From positions 434,001-498,000 of the forward strand of contig NZ_FTNK01000002.1 of the NCBI RefSeq assembly GCF_900156375.1: a DNA stretch of 64,000 nt. The letters run 5' to 3'. Below are positions 33,430 through 43,513 of the stretch, piece by piece (the first letter of the stretch is position 1; each line of letters starts with the position of its first letter). The translations under genes and the position numbers were made by a program. The stretch is from Paenibacillus macquariensis. Lineage in GTDB: Bacteria > Bacillota > Bacilli > Paenibacillales > Paenibacillaceae. The notes under the pieces are model-generated. The model was given only the letters and a program-made list of their open reading frames with translations, searched no databases and was not told the DNA's origin.

Positions 33430-34674
33430 TTGCGCTGGCTTAAATGGGATCTTAATTTGAAAATCAGGCTGATGGGGGAAACGCTGTTTAACATGCTTTT
33501 CTGGATGTATTTCCCTTTCATGATCTTATTCTTTAGTGATGCATTTGGAAAAACCGTAGCCAGCCTGTTAATGACTGTGCCACCACTTATAGGGATTATA
33601 GGGGGCTTGTTCGGAGGTTATATATCTGACCGCCTAGGTCGTCGTCCCGCTATGTTGTTAGGATCATTCATGCAAGCAGCTATGTTTGGGTTATTCGCCC
33701 TGTCTTCGTCACACTGGCTTGATTATTTCGCATATATCGGAGTTGGGCTTGGCGGATCGATTTACTCACCTGCGAGTTCAGCGATGGTTGCTGACATTAC
33801 ACCTGAGAAGGATAGGAGAATGGTATTCGCTACTTTTGTAACCGGTAAGAATATAGGTGCCGTATTTGGACCGTTACTTGGGTCCATTTTCTTCATTCAT
33901 TATCGAACAGAACTTCTGTGGATCTGTACAATCGTCACGTTGCTGTATTCCCTGGTGATCTTATGGAAGATTCGGGAGACAGTACCTAAGACGTCAAAGC
34001 TGTCGCAAGAAACATATACAATGAGCATGGTATTTAAGGAGCAATGGCATAACTACGGGGTAATATTACGGGATAAAGTCTTTGCTCTCTATATTGTGGC
34101 AGGTATTCTGGTCACTATTGCATTCATGCAGCTCGATATGTATCTTGCAACGTATGTCATAGAATACGTACCTGCTCAGACATTGCTTGCGTTCAAGAAT
34201 TGGTCTTTCACTCTTAGTAATACGGAGATTTTCGGATGGATGCTTGGCTTAAACGGTCTAATGTTTGTTCTGTTAGTCATTCCTGTGACGAAGTGGTTCG
34301 AACATTGGAGTGACCGAAATATATTTATTACTTCCTCGATATTGTTCGGGTTAGGCATGTTTTTAGTCGGATTAACCACCAACGTATGGTTATTATTTAT
34401 ATTCACTTTTATATTTACAATTGGGGAACTATCCCGCTCCCCGGTGACTCAGAGCTTTGTTAGTGAGTATGCACCTGTGCATGCAAGAGGGCAGTATATC
34501 GGAGCATCTAACCTACAATATACGATGGGCCGATTAATTGCCCCACTGACGATTTTTCTTTCTTCTTGGCTTGCCCCTATAGGGGTGTTTGGCTTCATTT
34601 TTCTAGTTACACTGATAAGTGCTGTTCTGTACGTAAAACTTTTTCAACTAACAAGCAATAAAGCTTGTAATTAA
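33430..34674 (+). CDS. MFS transporter
   Basis: A 414-residue transporter with twelve predicted membrane segments. The GGYISDRLGRRPAML loop between TM2 and TM3 is the MFS signature (GxxxDRxGRR). It resembles the multidrug/H+ antiporter branch; the substrate is unknown. The start is TTG at 33430 with AGGAGG 9 bases upstream. Confidence 0.9.
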   Translation: MRWLKWDLNLKIRLMGETLFNMLFWMYFPFMILFFSDAFGKTVASLLMTVPPLIGIIGGLFGGYISDRLGRRPAMLLGSFMQAAMFGLFALSSSHWLDYFAYIGVGLGGSIYSPASSAMVADITPEKDRRMVFATFVTGKNIGAVFGPLLGSIFFIHYRTELLWICTIVTLLYSLVILWKIRETVPKTSKLSQETYTMSMVFKEQWHNYGVILRDKVFALYIVAGILVTIAFMQLDMYLATYVIEYVPAQTLLAFKNWSFTLSNTEIFGWMLGLNGLMFVLLVIPVTKWFEHWSDRNIFITSSILFGLGMFLVGLTTNVWLLFIFTFIFTIGELSRSPVTQSFVSEYAPVHARGQYIGASNLQYTMGRLIAPLTIFLSSWLAPIGVFGFIFLVTLISAVLYVKLFQLTSNKACN

Positions 34675-34727
34675 TTTCAGAGTGAATGTGTTATTATATA
34701 GAAAAAATCGAAAGGTGGAGTATACAT

Positions 34728-35054
34728 ATGATCGTCGTTACGACCGAAAACATTCCGGGATATAAAGTCAAAGAAGTCAAAGGGATGTGCTTTGGACTGA
34801 TTGTTAGGAGTCGAGGCCTTGGTGCTGACATCAAAGCAGCATTCAAAGGTTTAGTAGGAGGCGAAATCAAACAGTTCACTTCATTGCTAGAAGATCTTCG
34901 GAAAGAATCGATGGACCGCTTAGTACAAAATGCTCAGGCCATGGGGGCGAACGCCATTGTGATGGTCCGCTTTGATTCAGGAGAAATTGGAAATACGATG
35001 GGCGAAATTGTAGCATACGGCACCGCCGTAGTGGTTGAAAAAGACAAAGAATGA
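34728..35054 (+). CDS. YbjQ/UPF0145 family protein
   Basis: A 108-residue YbjQ-type protein: MIVVTTENIPGYKVKEVKG at the start and MGANAIVMVRFDSGEIGNTM near the end, a heavy-metal-binding-domain-like fold that forms pentamers. Function unclear. The start at 34728 has AAGGTGGAG upstream. Its stop overlaps the next start by 4 bp, so the two genes are translationally coupled. Confidence 0.92.
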   Translation: MIVVTTENIPGYKVKEVKGMCFGLIVRSRGLGADIKAAFKGLVGGEIKQFTSLLEDLRKESMDRLVQNAQAMGANAIVMVRFDSGEIGNTMGEIVAYGTAVVVEKDKE

Positions 35055-35275
35055 GTTGGATTCTTGGCTATTATGGCGTTCAGTTGGTTATCGTTGTGGT
35101 GATCATTATCTTATCTGTGCTTTTCTATGACAAACGCTATAAAAAAAGAAAGTCTGAGGTTATTCCCAATGGGTTTATCCGTACGGAGGAAGTTAACGTA
35201 GATCCCGTTACGCATGAGAAGCAACGAGTTTATTACAACCCGGATACGGGAGAGCGAATTTATATCCGTGAATAA
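35051..35275 (+). CDS. Small single-pass membrane protein
   Basis: 74 residues with one N-terminal membrane segment (about 5-27) and a hydrophilic tail (NVDPVTHEKQRVYYNPDTGE). It overlaps the YbjQ gene by ATGA and is followed by a terminator. It may anchor or partner the YbjQ-like protein; no known function. Confidence 0.8.
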   Translation: MSWILGYYGVQLVIVVVIIILSVLFYDKRYKKRKSEVIPNGFIRTEEVNVDPVTHEKQRVYYNPDTGERIYIRE

Positions 35276-35308
35276 AGTAACAACAGATCTGATAGAAATG
35301 ATAGCGGG

Positions 35309-35337
35309 GGAGCTTCCTATGTGGTAGCTCCTTTTTT
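35309..35337 (+). terminator. Terminator of the ybjQ-like operon
   Basis: GGAGCT/AGCTCC hairpin followed by six T. Confidence 0.8.
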
Positions 35338-35471
35338 CTATTGAGTTTCGATGAAAATTAAAGCAGTCTATTTCGACAAAATCACGCATTTTACACCCAT
35401 ATAAATTCCGTGTTTTGAAAAGTATAATATATGCCTACATTCATGATGAAGTAAGTCGTCACATGTAAGTT

Positions 35472-35560
35472 GTGCAACCGGATTTGATTCAATGAAACGG
35501 TAGATTATTACTCGAGTTTCGAATAAAAGTCGGTTGCATTAATTTGATTCATGAGCATTT
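35472..35560. promoter_or_regulatory. Repeated elements upstream of the MarR gene
   Basis: TGCAACCG and CGGTTGCA form a widely spaced inverted repeat, and ATTTGATTCAATGA and ATTTGATTCATGA form a direct repeat. They lie where operators of the MarR regulator would be expected. No promoter is obvious. Confidence 0.4.
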
Positions 35561-35624
35561 CCCCTTGCTTTTTATTCACTTGCGTAGTAAAGTGACATTA
35601 AGGTTAGCGATGGGGGGAAACGAA

Positions 35625-36068
35625 ATGCGTAATAATACGTTAGGATCGTTAATCTGGTTACGTTTAATGCGTTTTACGAACCAAAGTAACCAGATGTCGA
35701 ATGATTTTCTGAAACGATTTGATTTAACGACTGCTCAATTTGATGTACTCATGCAAATAAGCATCTATCAGCCGCTAACGCAAATGGAATTAGCTGAGAA
35801 AGTGACCGTTACGCAAGGAGGTATTTCGCGTATGCTCGTACGTCTCGAGAACGAAGGGTATATCGTTCGTAAGCAAGATTGGAAGACAAAGACGATTAGC
35901 CTCACAGCGAAAGCTGTTTCTATTTTAGAGCAGGCGATGCCTGAACAACTTGCATTTCAGACTTCATTTTTTGATGATGTATTGAATGAAGAAGAACAAA
36001 CAACACTATACACATTGATGACACGTGTTCATAAACATAGCCAAAAGAAAGAATTACCGCCTGAGTAA
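35625..36068 (+). CDS. MarR family transcriptional regulator (MhqR-like)
   Basis: A 147-residue MarR protein: [40 protein letters not shown] (recognition helix) and the wing [16 protein letters not shown]. The start at 35625 has GGGGGG upstream; the frame extends to 35544 without a better site. In Bacillus, MhqR represses dioxygenase and reductase genes for quinone detoxification, matching the genes that follow, so I infer the same role. Confidence 0.88.
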   Translation: MRNNTLGSLIWLRLMRFTNQSNQMSNDFLKRFDLTTAQFDVLMQISIYQPLTQMELAEKVTVTQGGISRMLVRLENEGYIVRKQDWKTKTISLTAKAVSILEQAMPEQLAFQTSFFDDVLNEEEQTTLYTLMTRVHKHSQKKELPPE

Positions 36069-36122
36069 TTTTTTTTACAATATCAATTGATTAGTCAAGC
36101 TAGAAGAGGGAGGAATTGAAAA

Positions 36123-37064
36123 ATGTATACTATTCCAGGACATCATCATATTTCAATGATTACCAAAGACGCTCAAATCAATAATCAATTTTATCAAACC
36201 ATACTAGGACTACGCAGAGTGAAAAAGACGGTGAATCAAGATGATCCTAAGATGTATCACTTATTCTACGGAGATTTAAGCGGTAGTGCAGGAACGGAAT
36301 TGTCTTTTTTTGAAATGATCAATGCAGGAAGTACGGTTCGTGGCACGAATGCAATCACACAAATTGGCTTACTTGTTCCGTCATTTGAAAGTCTAGTATT
36401 TTGGAAAGAACGTTTTGAATCATTCGCTGTACAGCAAGGTGAAATTACAAGTTATGCGGGCAGAGATGCTTTACACTTTGAAGACTCAGAAGGATTGCGA
36501 ATGATCTTGATAAATAATAATGGCGAAGAAGTTCCAGAAGATTGGTCATCATGGGAAGAATCCGTTGTCCCGCAACAGCATCGAATCATAGGAATGGGCC
36601 CAATTGAAATAATGGTACGTCACTTAGATCGCTTAGCCACAACATTAACGGACATGTTTGGTTATATAGAAGTATCCCGATCTGCTGATGAAGCGATTTA
36701 TCAATCTGTTGCAGGGAAGTCATTTGGAGAGATTGTCATCAAGCAACAAGAAGGAGCTAGTGAGAAACCTGGAAGAGGTAGTATTCATCATTTAGCCATT
36801 CGAGTTCAGAACGAAGCGGAGTTACGTTATTGGGATCAGGTCGTTAAGAAACGTGGCTTCCACTCATCGGGGATTATAGATCGTTATTACTTCCAAAGCT
36901 TGTACTTCCGTGAATCTAACGGTATTTTATTTGAAATTGCAACCGATGGGCCAGGGTTCACCAAAGACTCAAGCATCGAAGCGCTTGGTATTGGACTAGA
37001 TCTACCACCATTTCTAGAAGAACGACGTGCTGAAATAGAAGCGAATCTAACACCACTTGATTAA
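36123..37064 (+). CDS. Ring-cleaving dioxygenase, VOC family (MhqO-like)
   Basis: A 313-residue protein with two VOC modules. Metal-ligand candidates are GHHHISMITKD near the start, HHLAIRV in the second module and GILFEIATDGPGF (Glu). This is the MhqO/MhqA/LinE-like ring-cleaving dioxygenase type. It follows the MarR gene by 54 bp behind GGGAGG and is presumably in its regulon. Confidence 0.92.
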   Translation: MYTIPGHHHISMITKDAQINNQFYQTILGLRRVKKTVNQDDPKMYHLFYGDLSGSAGTELSFFEMINAGSTVRGTNAITQIGLLVPSFESLVFWKERFESFAVQQGEITSYAGRDALHFEDSEGLRMILINNNGEEVPEDWSSWEESVVPQQHRIIGMGPIEIMVRHLDRLATTLTDMFGYIEVSRSADEAIYQSVAGKSFGEIVIKQQEGASEKPGRGSIHHLAIRVQNEAELRYWDQVVKKRGFHSSGIIDRYYFQSLYFRESNGILFEIATDGPGFTKDSSIEALGIGLDLPPFLEERRAEIEANLTPLD

Positions 37065-37084
37065 ACCAAAAGGAGAGAGTAAAC

Positions 37085-38143
37085 ATGGAGAAATATCGTA
37101 TTGATGCAAGTAAAGGGCTTGAATTCGGCTTATATTCGATAGGAGACTATTTAGCTAATCCACATACAGGAACAAAGATTAGTCCTGAACAACGTATCCA
37201 AGAATTAATTGAGGCAAGTAAGTTAGCGGATGAGGCAGGTCTTGATGTATTTGCAGTAGGTGAAAGTCATCAAGAAGATTTCACAACACAAGCACATACG
37301 GTCATTTTAGGAGCTATTGCACAAGCCACAAAGAATATCAAAATTGCAAGTTCGGCAACCGTGTTAAGTACATCTGATCCTGTTCGTGTGTACGAAGATT
37401 TCGCAACAATTGATTTGATCTCTAATGGTCGAGCTGAAATTGTTGCTGGGCGTGGTTCACGCGTAGGGGCATATAGTTTACTTGGATATGATGTACATGA
37501 TTATGAAGAATTGTTTGAAGAAAAGATGGAACTTCTGTTGAAGTTGAATAACGAGAAATCAGTAACTTGGAATGGTCAATTCCGCGCACCGTTGAACAAT
37601 GCTACCATCTTGCCGCAACCGCTAACGGGTCAATTGCCAATTTGGCGTGCAGTCGGTGGTCCACCTTCTAGTGCGATTAAGGCTGGTTATGCAGGAGTAC
37701 CCATGATGCTGACAACGCTTGGAGGTCCTGCTATCAATTTCAAGGGATCCGTTGATGCGTATCGTGAGACCGCGGCTAAGCGGGGATTTGATCCAGCAAC
37801 GCTTCCGGTTGCGACAACAAGTTTATTTTATACAGCAGCAAATTCTCAGGATGCACTTCGTGAGTACTATCCTCATATCAATTATGGTATGCAGGCATTA
37901 CGTGGTGGCGGTTATCCCAAACAACAATTTGCACAATCTACAGATTATCGTGATGCGTTAATGATCGGTAGTCCGCAACAAATGATCGAGAAAATGCTTT
38001 ACCAATATGAATTGTATGGTCAACAACGCTTTATGGCTCAAATTGATTTCGGTGGTGTGCCGTTTGATAAGATTGCTAAAAACATTGAGTTGATTGCAAC
38101 AGAAATTATGCCTGCGATTAAGAAACATACAGCGAAGAAATAA
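37085..38143 (+). CDS. LLM class flavin-dependent oxidoreductase
   Basis: A 352-residue luciferase-like monooxygenase fold protein: EFGLYSIGDYLANPHTG, DVFAVGESHQEDFTTQAHTV, and the substrate/FMN region IVAGRGSRVGAYSLLGYD. It uses reduced flavin, which the reductase encoded next could supply. AAAGGAG is upstream; it starts 20 bp after the dioxygenase gene. Confidence 0.93.
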   Translation: MEKYRIDASKGLEFGLYSIGDYLANPHTGTKISPEQRIQELIEASKLADEAGLDVFAVGESHQEDFTTQAHTVILGAIAQATKNIKIASSATVLSTSDPVRVYEDFATIDLISNGRAEIVAGRGSRVGAYSLLGYDVHDYEELFEEKMELLLKLNNEKSVTWNGQFRAPLNNATILPQPLTGQLPIWRAVGGPPSSAIKAGYAGVPMMLTTLGGPAINFKGSVDAYRETAAKRGFDPATLPVATTSLFYTAANSQDALREYYPHINYGMQALRGGGYPKQQFAQSTDYRDALMIGSPQQMIEKMLYQYELYGQQRFMAQIDFGGVPFDKIAKNIELIATEIMPAIKKHTAKK

Positions 38144-38155
38144 GGAGTGAGTAGG

Positions 38156-38722
38156 ATGAAGATTGTTGCCATTGCAGGTTCTATTGTAGGGTCTAAAACA
38201 AGAACAGCGATAGATTATACCTTGAATATAGCTCGTGAGAAATATCCTGATGCAGAGATTACATTACTAGATCTTGCTGAATATAACGTGGTGTTTAGTG
38301 ATGGACGTAATTATATGGAATATGAAGGGGATACTAAGGTTGTAACGAAAACCATCATGGCGGCAGATGCTATTATTATCGGTACTCCAACTTTTCAAGC
38401 CTCTATCCCAGCGACATTAAAGAATATATTCGATTTATTGCCTGTTAACGCTTTCCGAGATAAAGTCGTGAGTATGCTTGTTACCGCTGGAACAACGAGA
38501 CATTACTTAATGGTGGAACAGCAGCTAAAACCCATTTTAGCCTATATGAAGGCACATATCGTACCAAAGTACGTATTTATCGAAGAGAAGGATTTCCATA
38601 GAAAAGAAATTATCAATGATGATGTACTTTTCCGTATGGAGCGTTTAGTGGAAGATACAGTGTTATTAGTGGAAGCATACGCAGGTATTCGTAAAGCGAA
38701 AGATACGGAATATGACTTTTAA
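38156..38722 (+). CDS. NADPH-dependent FMN reductase
   Basis: A 188-residue flavodoxin-like reductase: IVAIAGSIVGSKTRTAIDYT is the FMN phosphate loop, and ADAIIIGTPTFQASIPATLK the flavin-binding middle loop. It likely provides FMNH2 to the LLM oxygenase. I start at 38156 because AAGGAG lies 9 bases upstream; a GTG at 38147 overlaps that site. Confidence 0.88.
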   Translation: MKIVAIAGSIVGSKTRTAIDYTLNIAREKYPDAEITLLDLAEYNVVFSDGRNYMEYEGDTKVVTKTIMAADAIIIGTPTFQASIPATLKNIFDLLPVNAFRDKVVSMLVTAGTTRHYLMVEQQLKPILAYMKAHIVPKYVFIEEKDFHRKEIINDDVLFRMERLVEDTVLLVEAYAGIRKAKDTEYDF

Positions 38723-38802
38723 CTGAAGATCAAAAATTGGATAAAAGAAACCTAAATCGAAGGCACTACTGCGATACTCGTGACAGCAGTGCTTCAAATA
38801 AC

Positions 38803-38853
38803 AAACGGCAAGTTGAATCTATTTTTTAGGTTCAATTAGCCGTTTGTTTTTTT
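38803..38853 (+). terminator. Terminator after the dioxygenase operon
   Basis: AAACGGC...TTGAA pairs with TTCAA...GCCGTTT, followed by seven T. A further stem GCACTACTG/CAGCAGTGC lies just upstream (about 38763-38793). Confidence 0.8.
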
Positions 38854-38910
38854 GATTCTATGAAATTCGGAAGGAAAGATTTCATAAAGAAACACTTCTC
38901 CTAAAAGCTA

Positions 38911-39047
38911 AAGCTTAAAATCTGCGATATCTACGATTCCTTATTAGCATCTCCACGTTATCAGCGATACGGTTTACCCTTTCTCCCACTTGCGGACTTA
39001 CACGACCTTGACGAGTACTTTCTATGATAATACCAATCTTTAATTTT
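38911..39047 (-). pseudogene. Remnant of an NADPH-dependent FMN reductase gene
   Basis: The segment matches the 5' part of the two reductase genes at 50.1 and 51.9 kb, read on the minus strand (for example CACTTGCGGACTTACACGAC and CTTGACGAGTACTT), with small deletions and without the start codon. It is the only coding-like content of the 649-bp gap before mtlR. Confidence 0.75.
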
Positions 39048-39371
39048 CAGTAATTGAATTGTTCGCAATCTAACAGAAAGTAGATCATTTTAATAGAATG
39101 ATTACATCATCTCATTATAATCTATACCCTTGATATGAATAATTCATTACCTCTTGAAGAATGCTACCGCTGTTCTAATTAGATATGTCCCTAGTGTGTA
39201 GGGGACAAACCCCACTATCTTTCTTTTGAATTTGTCAAGGGCTTTGATTACAATTTTAAATAATATCAAGTAGTAAAAACCTTATATATTTCAAAACCGC
39301 AATTGGATATCGTTTTCCAAAATTTCGGCCAGCTTGGTTTTCGGCTACTTTTTTACAAGGAGCGTAGAATC

Positions 39372-41510
39372 ATGAAGAAACCTAGTGAAAGAATAGTCCA
39401 AATGACCCGGTTTCTTCTTGCATCGCCAGGCCGCTTTGTAACCGTACGTGAGCTATCAGATGAATTGGATGTAAGTGAAAAGACGATCAAACGCGAGCTA
39501 TCAGCTATGGAAAAATGGCTTAGTGGTTATGCACTTACGCTAAACCGCAAACCTGGAGCTGGTCTTATGCTTGAAGGAGAGCCTGCAGCTTTCGACTCTG
39601 TTCAAGACGCGTTAGAAAGTTTCAAAGCACCAACCAGCTATTCCCGAGATGAACGCAGCTATTTTATCATTAGTGAGCTTTTGCTAAGTTCTGAACCCAT
39701 CAAGATTTTCGCCTTTGCTTCTAGATTTAAAGTGACCGAAGGTATGCTCAGTCATGATCTTGATCTTATAGAAGGATGGCTCGAGGCTTTTCATATTAAG
39801 CTAATGCGTAAGCCAGGATATGGTATCTACGTAGAAGGGACGGAAAAGGATTATCGGGCCGCACTTATTCATCTGCTTCATGAGAGTGTGGATGAATATG
39901 AACTGATTCGCCTGGTTAGAGATCCGATGAATGAAAGCGGACAAGTGATTGGGCAGATTCATCATCATATTCGCAGCCGTCTTCTGAATCTTGTTGAAGA
40001 TAACACGATCATTATCATTGAAAAGTATTTGACAGAGCTTGAAGAAAAAACGGGAATGAAGCTGACAGACAGTGCCTTTATTGGACTGGCCGTTCACCTT
40101 GCTCTTGCTATCGAGCGAATAAGAATAGGACAGCATATTAAGATTCCCCCAAGCGTACTTAGCGAACTGCGACTACACCCTGATTTCAATGCTGCTCAGA
40201 TGCTTGTACAAAGCTTGGAAGAAGCTCTTGGACTGACAATCCCCGAAGATGAGATTGGCTATATTACGATGCATTTAAAGGGTGCACAGACAAGGATTCA
40301 AATCGAAGAAGCAGTATCGGATGTAGCCTATGAGAATGTCAGTTTTGAACTGGTTCGGCTTGCGCGCCAAATTCTCAAAAAAGCAGAATCGAAAACTGGC
40401 TTTGAGTTGAAAAGTAACAGTAAACTTTTCTATGCTTTTATTAGCCATTTGGGTCCTGCCCTTGAGCGTTTAAAGCTTGGGCTTGATATTAGAAATCCCC
40501 TTCTCTCACAGATCAAAGAGCAATATGCCATTACCTATGAGATCGCAAGGGAGTGCGCGAATGTTATTGAGGAATATTTAGAAAAGCCTGTACCAGAGGC
40601 AGAAATCGGTTACATTGCTTTGCACATCGCTGCGATGTCTGAGTATGCAGGGGTCAAGTACAGACAACGATCCATCCGAGTCTTAATTGTATGTGCAAGT
40701 GGTATGGGTACTTCGAGTCTCCTGCAAACAAGAATAAGAAAAGAATTTCCATCGCTACAAATTGTCGATGTAATCTCTGCTGCAGAGGTTAGCGAACTTG
40801 ATGAACAAGTCGATCTTGTCATCACAACAGTAGATCTGACGAGTAAGAGGCAGGTCGTTAGAGTATCTCCTTTGCTTGGGGAAACAGATATGAAGAAAGT
40901 AAGAACAGCTCTTGAACAGCTTGAACCTTTACCGGAACTTCAGCCTGCTTTGAGTGAAGAAATAGCTTATTTACCTGATACGTTGGAGAAACAAAAAAAT
41001 TTGATCCAAGGCATTCAAGATCTCATGAATAATCTGGTGATTGAAGATCAGGTACACTCAAGGACCATCACTGAGTTGATCTTTAAGGTTGCGAAGCAGT
41101 TCACCGCTCAAGAGGATGATGCATCTACGTTGATTCGTGAACTACATGATAGGGAACGACTTGGGAAAACCATTCTTTCTACCGAGGGAATTTTTTTATT
41201 ACATTGCAGGTCGACAGTGATTCATCGTCTAACGCTAGGCATTATCCGCTTTAAGGAACCGATGACATACGGAACAGAGGATGATGCTAATCTCTATGCT
41301 GCCATCATACTATTAGCTCCTAAACAAAGCGAACGTACGTATCTTGAAGCGGCAAGTGAAGTCAGCAAATCGCTGATTGACCGTCCAGGTTTTGCTATTC
41401 GTTTAAGTGTAGCTCGGCAAGATGCCTTAACGAAAGAAATTCAGGGTATTTTGAAAGACTTATATTTACGAAAAATGGAACAATACACAATGGAGGTAGA
41501 ACAAATATGA
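39372..41510 (+). CDS. mtlR: PTS-regulated transcriptional activator MtlR
   Basis: A 712-residue BglG/MtlR-type regulator: N-terminal helix-turn-helix (RELSDELDVSEKTIKRELSA), two PRD domains (about 170-400, with conserved His in ALAIERIRIG and LHIAAMSEYAG areas), an EIIB-like domain (VLIVCASGMGTSSLLQTRI) and a C-terminal EIIA-like domain. In Bacillaceae MtlR activates mtl genes and is controlled by phosphorylation from HPr and the mannitol EII. The start at 39372 has AAGGAG upstream. It is the first gene here and overlaps mtlA by 4 bp. Confidence 0.92.
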   Translation: MKKPSERIVQMTRFLLASPGRFVTVRELSDELDVSEKTIKRELSAMEKWLSGYALTLNRKPGAGLMLEGEPAAFDSVQDALESFKAPTSYSRDERSYFIISELLLSSEPIKIFAFASRFKVTEGMLSHDLDLIEGWLEAFHIKLMRKPGYGIYVEGTEKDYRAALIHLLHESVDEYELIRLVRDPMNESGQVIGQIHHHIRSRLLNLVEDNTIIIIEKYLTELEEKTGMKLTDSAFIGLAVHLALAIERIRIGQHIKIPPSVLSELRLHPDFNAAQMLVQSLEEALGLTIPEDEIGYITMHLKGAQTRIQIEEAVSDVAYENVSFELVRLARQILKKAESKTGFELKSNSKLFYAFISHLGPALERLKLGLDIRNPLLSQIKEQYAITYEIARECANVIEEYLEKPVPEAEIGYIALHIAAMSEYAGVKYRQRSIRVLIVCASGMGTSSLLQTRIRKEFPSLQIVDVISAAEVSELDEQVDLVITTVDLTSKRQVVRVSPLLGETDMKKVRTALEQLEPLPELQPALSEEIAYLPDTLEKQKNLIQGIQDLMNNLVIEDQVHSRTITELIFKVAKQFTAQEDDASTLIRELHDRERLGKTILSTEGIFLLHCRSTVIHRLTLGIIRFKEPMTYGTEDDANLYAAIILLAPKQSERTYLEAASEVSKSLIDRPGFAIRLSVARQDALTKEIQGILKDLYLRKMEQYTMEVEQI

Positions 41511-43474
41511 GTACGCTAGAAGCTACTAGTGGATCCGTCACTAAAAAAACAGGAAACATCAAGCAAGCAACCCAAAAATTTGGTCGTTTCCTAAGTGCAA
41601 TGGTTATGCCGAATATCGGTGCTTTCATTGCTTGGGGTCTATTGACTGCGCTCTTTATTGAAGCAGGATATTTCCCAAATGCTACACTGGCATCCCTTGT
41701 GGATCCAATGATTAAATATCTTCTTCCTCTACTGATCGCCTACAGCGGCGGTAAAGCCGTTCACGATCACAGAGGTGGAGTAATAGGGACCATTGCTGCA
41801 ATGGGAGTTATTGTAGGAGCCGATATTCCAATGTTTATCGGTGCCATGATCATGGGTCCGCTTGCTGGATGGGTAATCAAACAGTTCGATAAATATATTG
41901 GAAGTAAAACACCTTCTGGTTTTGAAATGCTCGTAAATAACTTCTCTGCCGGGATAATTGGTATGGTTCTAGCCATTGGAGGACTTTACGGTATCGGTCC
42001 CATTGTAGAGTCATTTACCAACCTTCTCGCTTCAGGTGTGGATACAATGCTGGCTTGGGGAGTTCTCCCACTCGTATCCATCTTTATTGAGCCGGCCAAA
42101 ATTTTGTTCTTGAACAATGCAATTAATCACGGAATCTTAAGTCCTATTGGAATTCAGCAAGCAGAGACCACTGGGAAATCCATCATGTTCTTGCTTGAAG
42201 CAAATCCAGGACCTGGTCTTGGAGTGTTGCTCGCTTACTCGATTTTTGGTAAAGGTTCCATCAAGGGTTCTGCACCGGGCGCAGCAATAATCCATTTCTT
42301 TGGTGGTATTCATGAGGTTTACTTCCCTTATGTCCTGATGAAACCAATTATGCTCGTATCGGTCATTGTCTCCGGTATGGCAGGTGTATTCACATTTAAC
42401 TTGCTGGATGCAGGTCTGATTGCAGCATCATCCCCAGGTAGTATTATTGCCATCATGGCATTGACGCCAAAAGGAGCATATATTCCTGTTCTTGCGGGGG
42501 TTCTTGTAGCAACCGTTGTATCGTTCTTGTTGTCTTCTCTATTCTTACGCAGATCTTCTACAAATGAAGAAGACTTGGAGAAAGCAAGAGAAGCAGTTGC
42601 AGATATGAAGAGTAGCAGTAAAGGTACTGCCACAGCTCCAGTAGCTAACTTGGAGAATAAAACAACAATTAACAAAATCATCTTTGCTTGTGATGCAGGT
42701 ATGGGTTCTAGTGCGATGGGTGCTACTTCATTCCGTAAAAAAGTAAAAACAGCCGGTCTGCCGATCGATGTAACGAACACAGCAATTGAGAATATTCCAA
42801 ATGATGCAGATATCGTTGTTACTCAGCAGAACCTGACACCTCGGGCACAAGCAAAAGCTCCAAATGCGATTCATATTTCAATTGATAATTTCGTGAACAA
42901 TCCGATTTATGACAAGTTGATTGAAGATTTAAAAGCAAAACAGGGGCAAAATCCGTCACCTGTTGCTGACTACGCGAAAGAAGATTTTTCAGGCGCAATT
43001 GAAAAAACAGTTCCTGAAGTCGTGAAGCATCTTTCTGATGAAACGAAGGGTAGCGAGGTTCTACGTAAAGAGAACATCACACTTCATCTTCCATCCGTAA
43101 GTAAGGAAGATGCCATACGCCGTGCGGGTGAATCTCTTGTTGCAGCTGGCTACGTAAAACCACACTATGTGGATGCCATGATTGAACGTGAAGGTATAGC
43201 AACCACTTATATTGGTAATGGGGTAGCGATTCCTCATGGAGTAGGCGCCGCGAAGAAGGAGATAGAGACGAGCGGTATCGTCGTTCACCAATATCCAGAA
43301 GGTGTTGAATTCGAAGGTGGACGCGCTTATCTAGTCATTGGTATTGCTGGCGCAGGTAGAGAACATATGCGGATTCTTACCAAAATTGCGGAAGCGATCG
43401 AAGACGAATCGACAGTGCATAGACTGGCACAATCTAAGGATCCTAACGAAATTTACAGCATCTTCGGAGAATAA
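41507..43474 (+). CDS. mtlA: PTS mannitol transporter EIICBA (MtlA)
   Basis: A 655-residue enzyme II. EIIC is at about 25-345 (FGGIHEVYFPYVLMKP), EIIB at about 385-475 with the phospho-Cys in IIFACDAGMGSSAMGA, and EIIA at about 510-650 with the phospho-His in GVAIPHGVGAAKK. It imports mannitol and releases mannitol 1-phosphate. Many Firmicutes have EIIA as separate MtlF; here it is fused. GGAGG precedes the ATG, inside the end of mtlR. Confidence 0.95.
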   Translation: MSTLEATSGSVTKKTGNIKQATQKFGRFLSAMVMPNIGAFIAWGLLTALFIEAGYFPNATLASLVDPMIKYLLPLLIAYSGGKAVHDHRGGVIGTIAAMGVIVGADIPMFIGAMIMGPLAGWVIKQFDKYIGSKTPSGFEMLVNNFSAGIIGMVLAIGGLYGIGPIVESFTNLLASGVDTMLAWGVLPLVSIFIEPAKILFLNNAINHGILSPIGIQQAETTGKSIMFLLEANPGPGLGVLLAYSIFGKGSIKGSAPGAAIIHFFGGIHEVYFPYVLMKPIMLVSVIVSGMAGVFTFNLLDAGLIAASSPGSIIAIMALTPKGAYIPVLAGVLVATVVSFLLSSLFLRRSSTNEEDLEKAREAVADMKSSSKGTATAPVANLENKTTINKIIFACDAGMGSSAMGATSFRKKVKTAGLPIDVTNTAIENIPNDADIVVTQQNLTPRAQAKAPNAIHISIDNFVNNPIYDKLIEDLKAKQGQNPSPVADYAKEDFSGAIEKTVPEVVKHLSDETKGSEVLRKENITLHLPSVSKEDAIRRAGESLVAAGYVKPHYVDAMIEREGIATTYIGNGVAIPHGVGAAKKEIETSGIVVHQYPEGVEFEGGRAYLVIGIAGAGREHMRILTKIAEAIEDESTVHRLAQSKDPNEIYSIFGE

Positions 43475-43513
43475 AGGATACTCTAATCTTCATTACGAAA
43501 GCAGGTTTATCAT

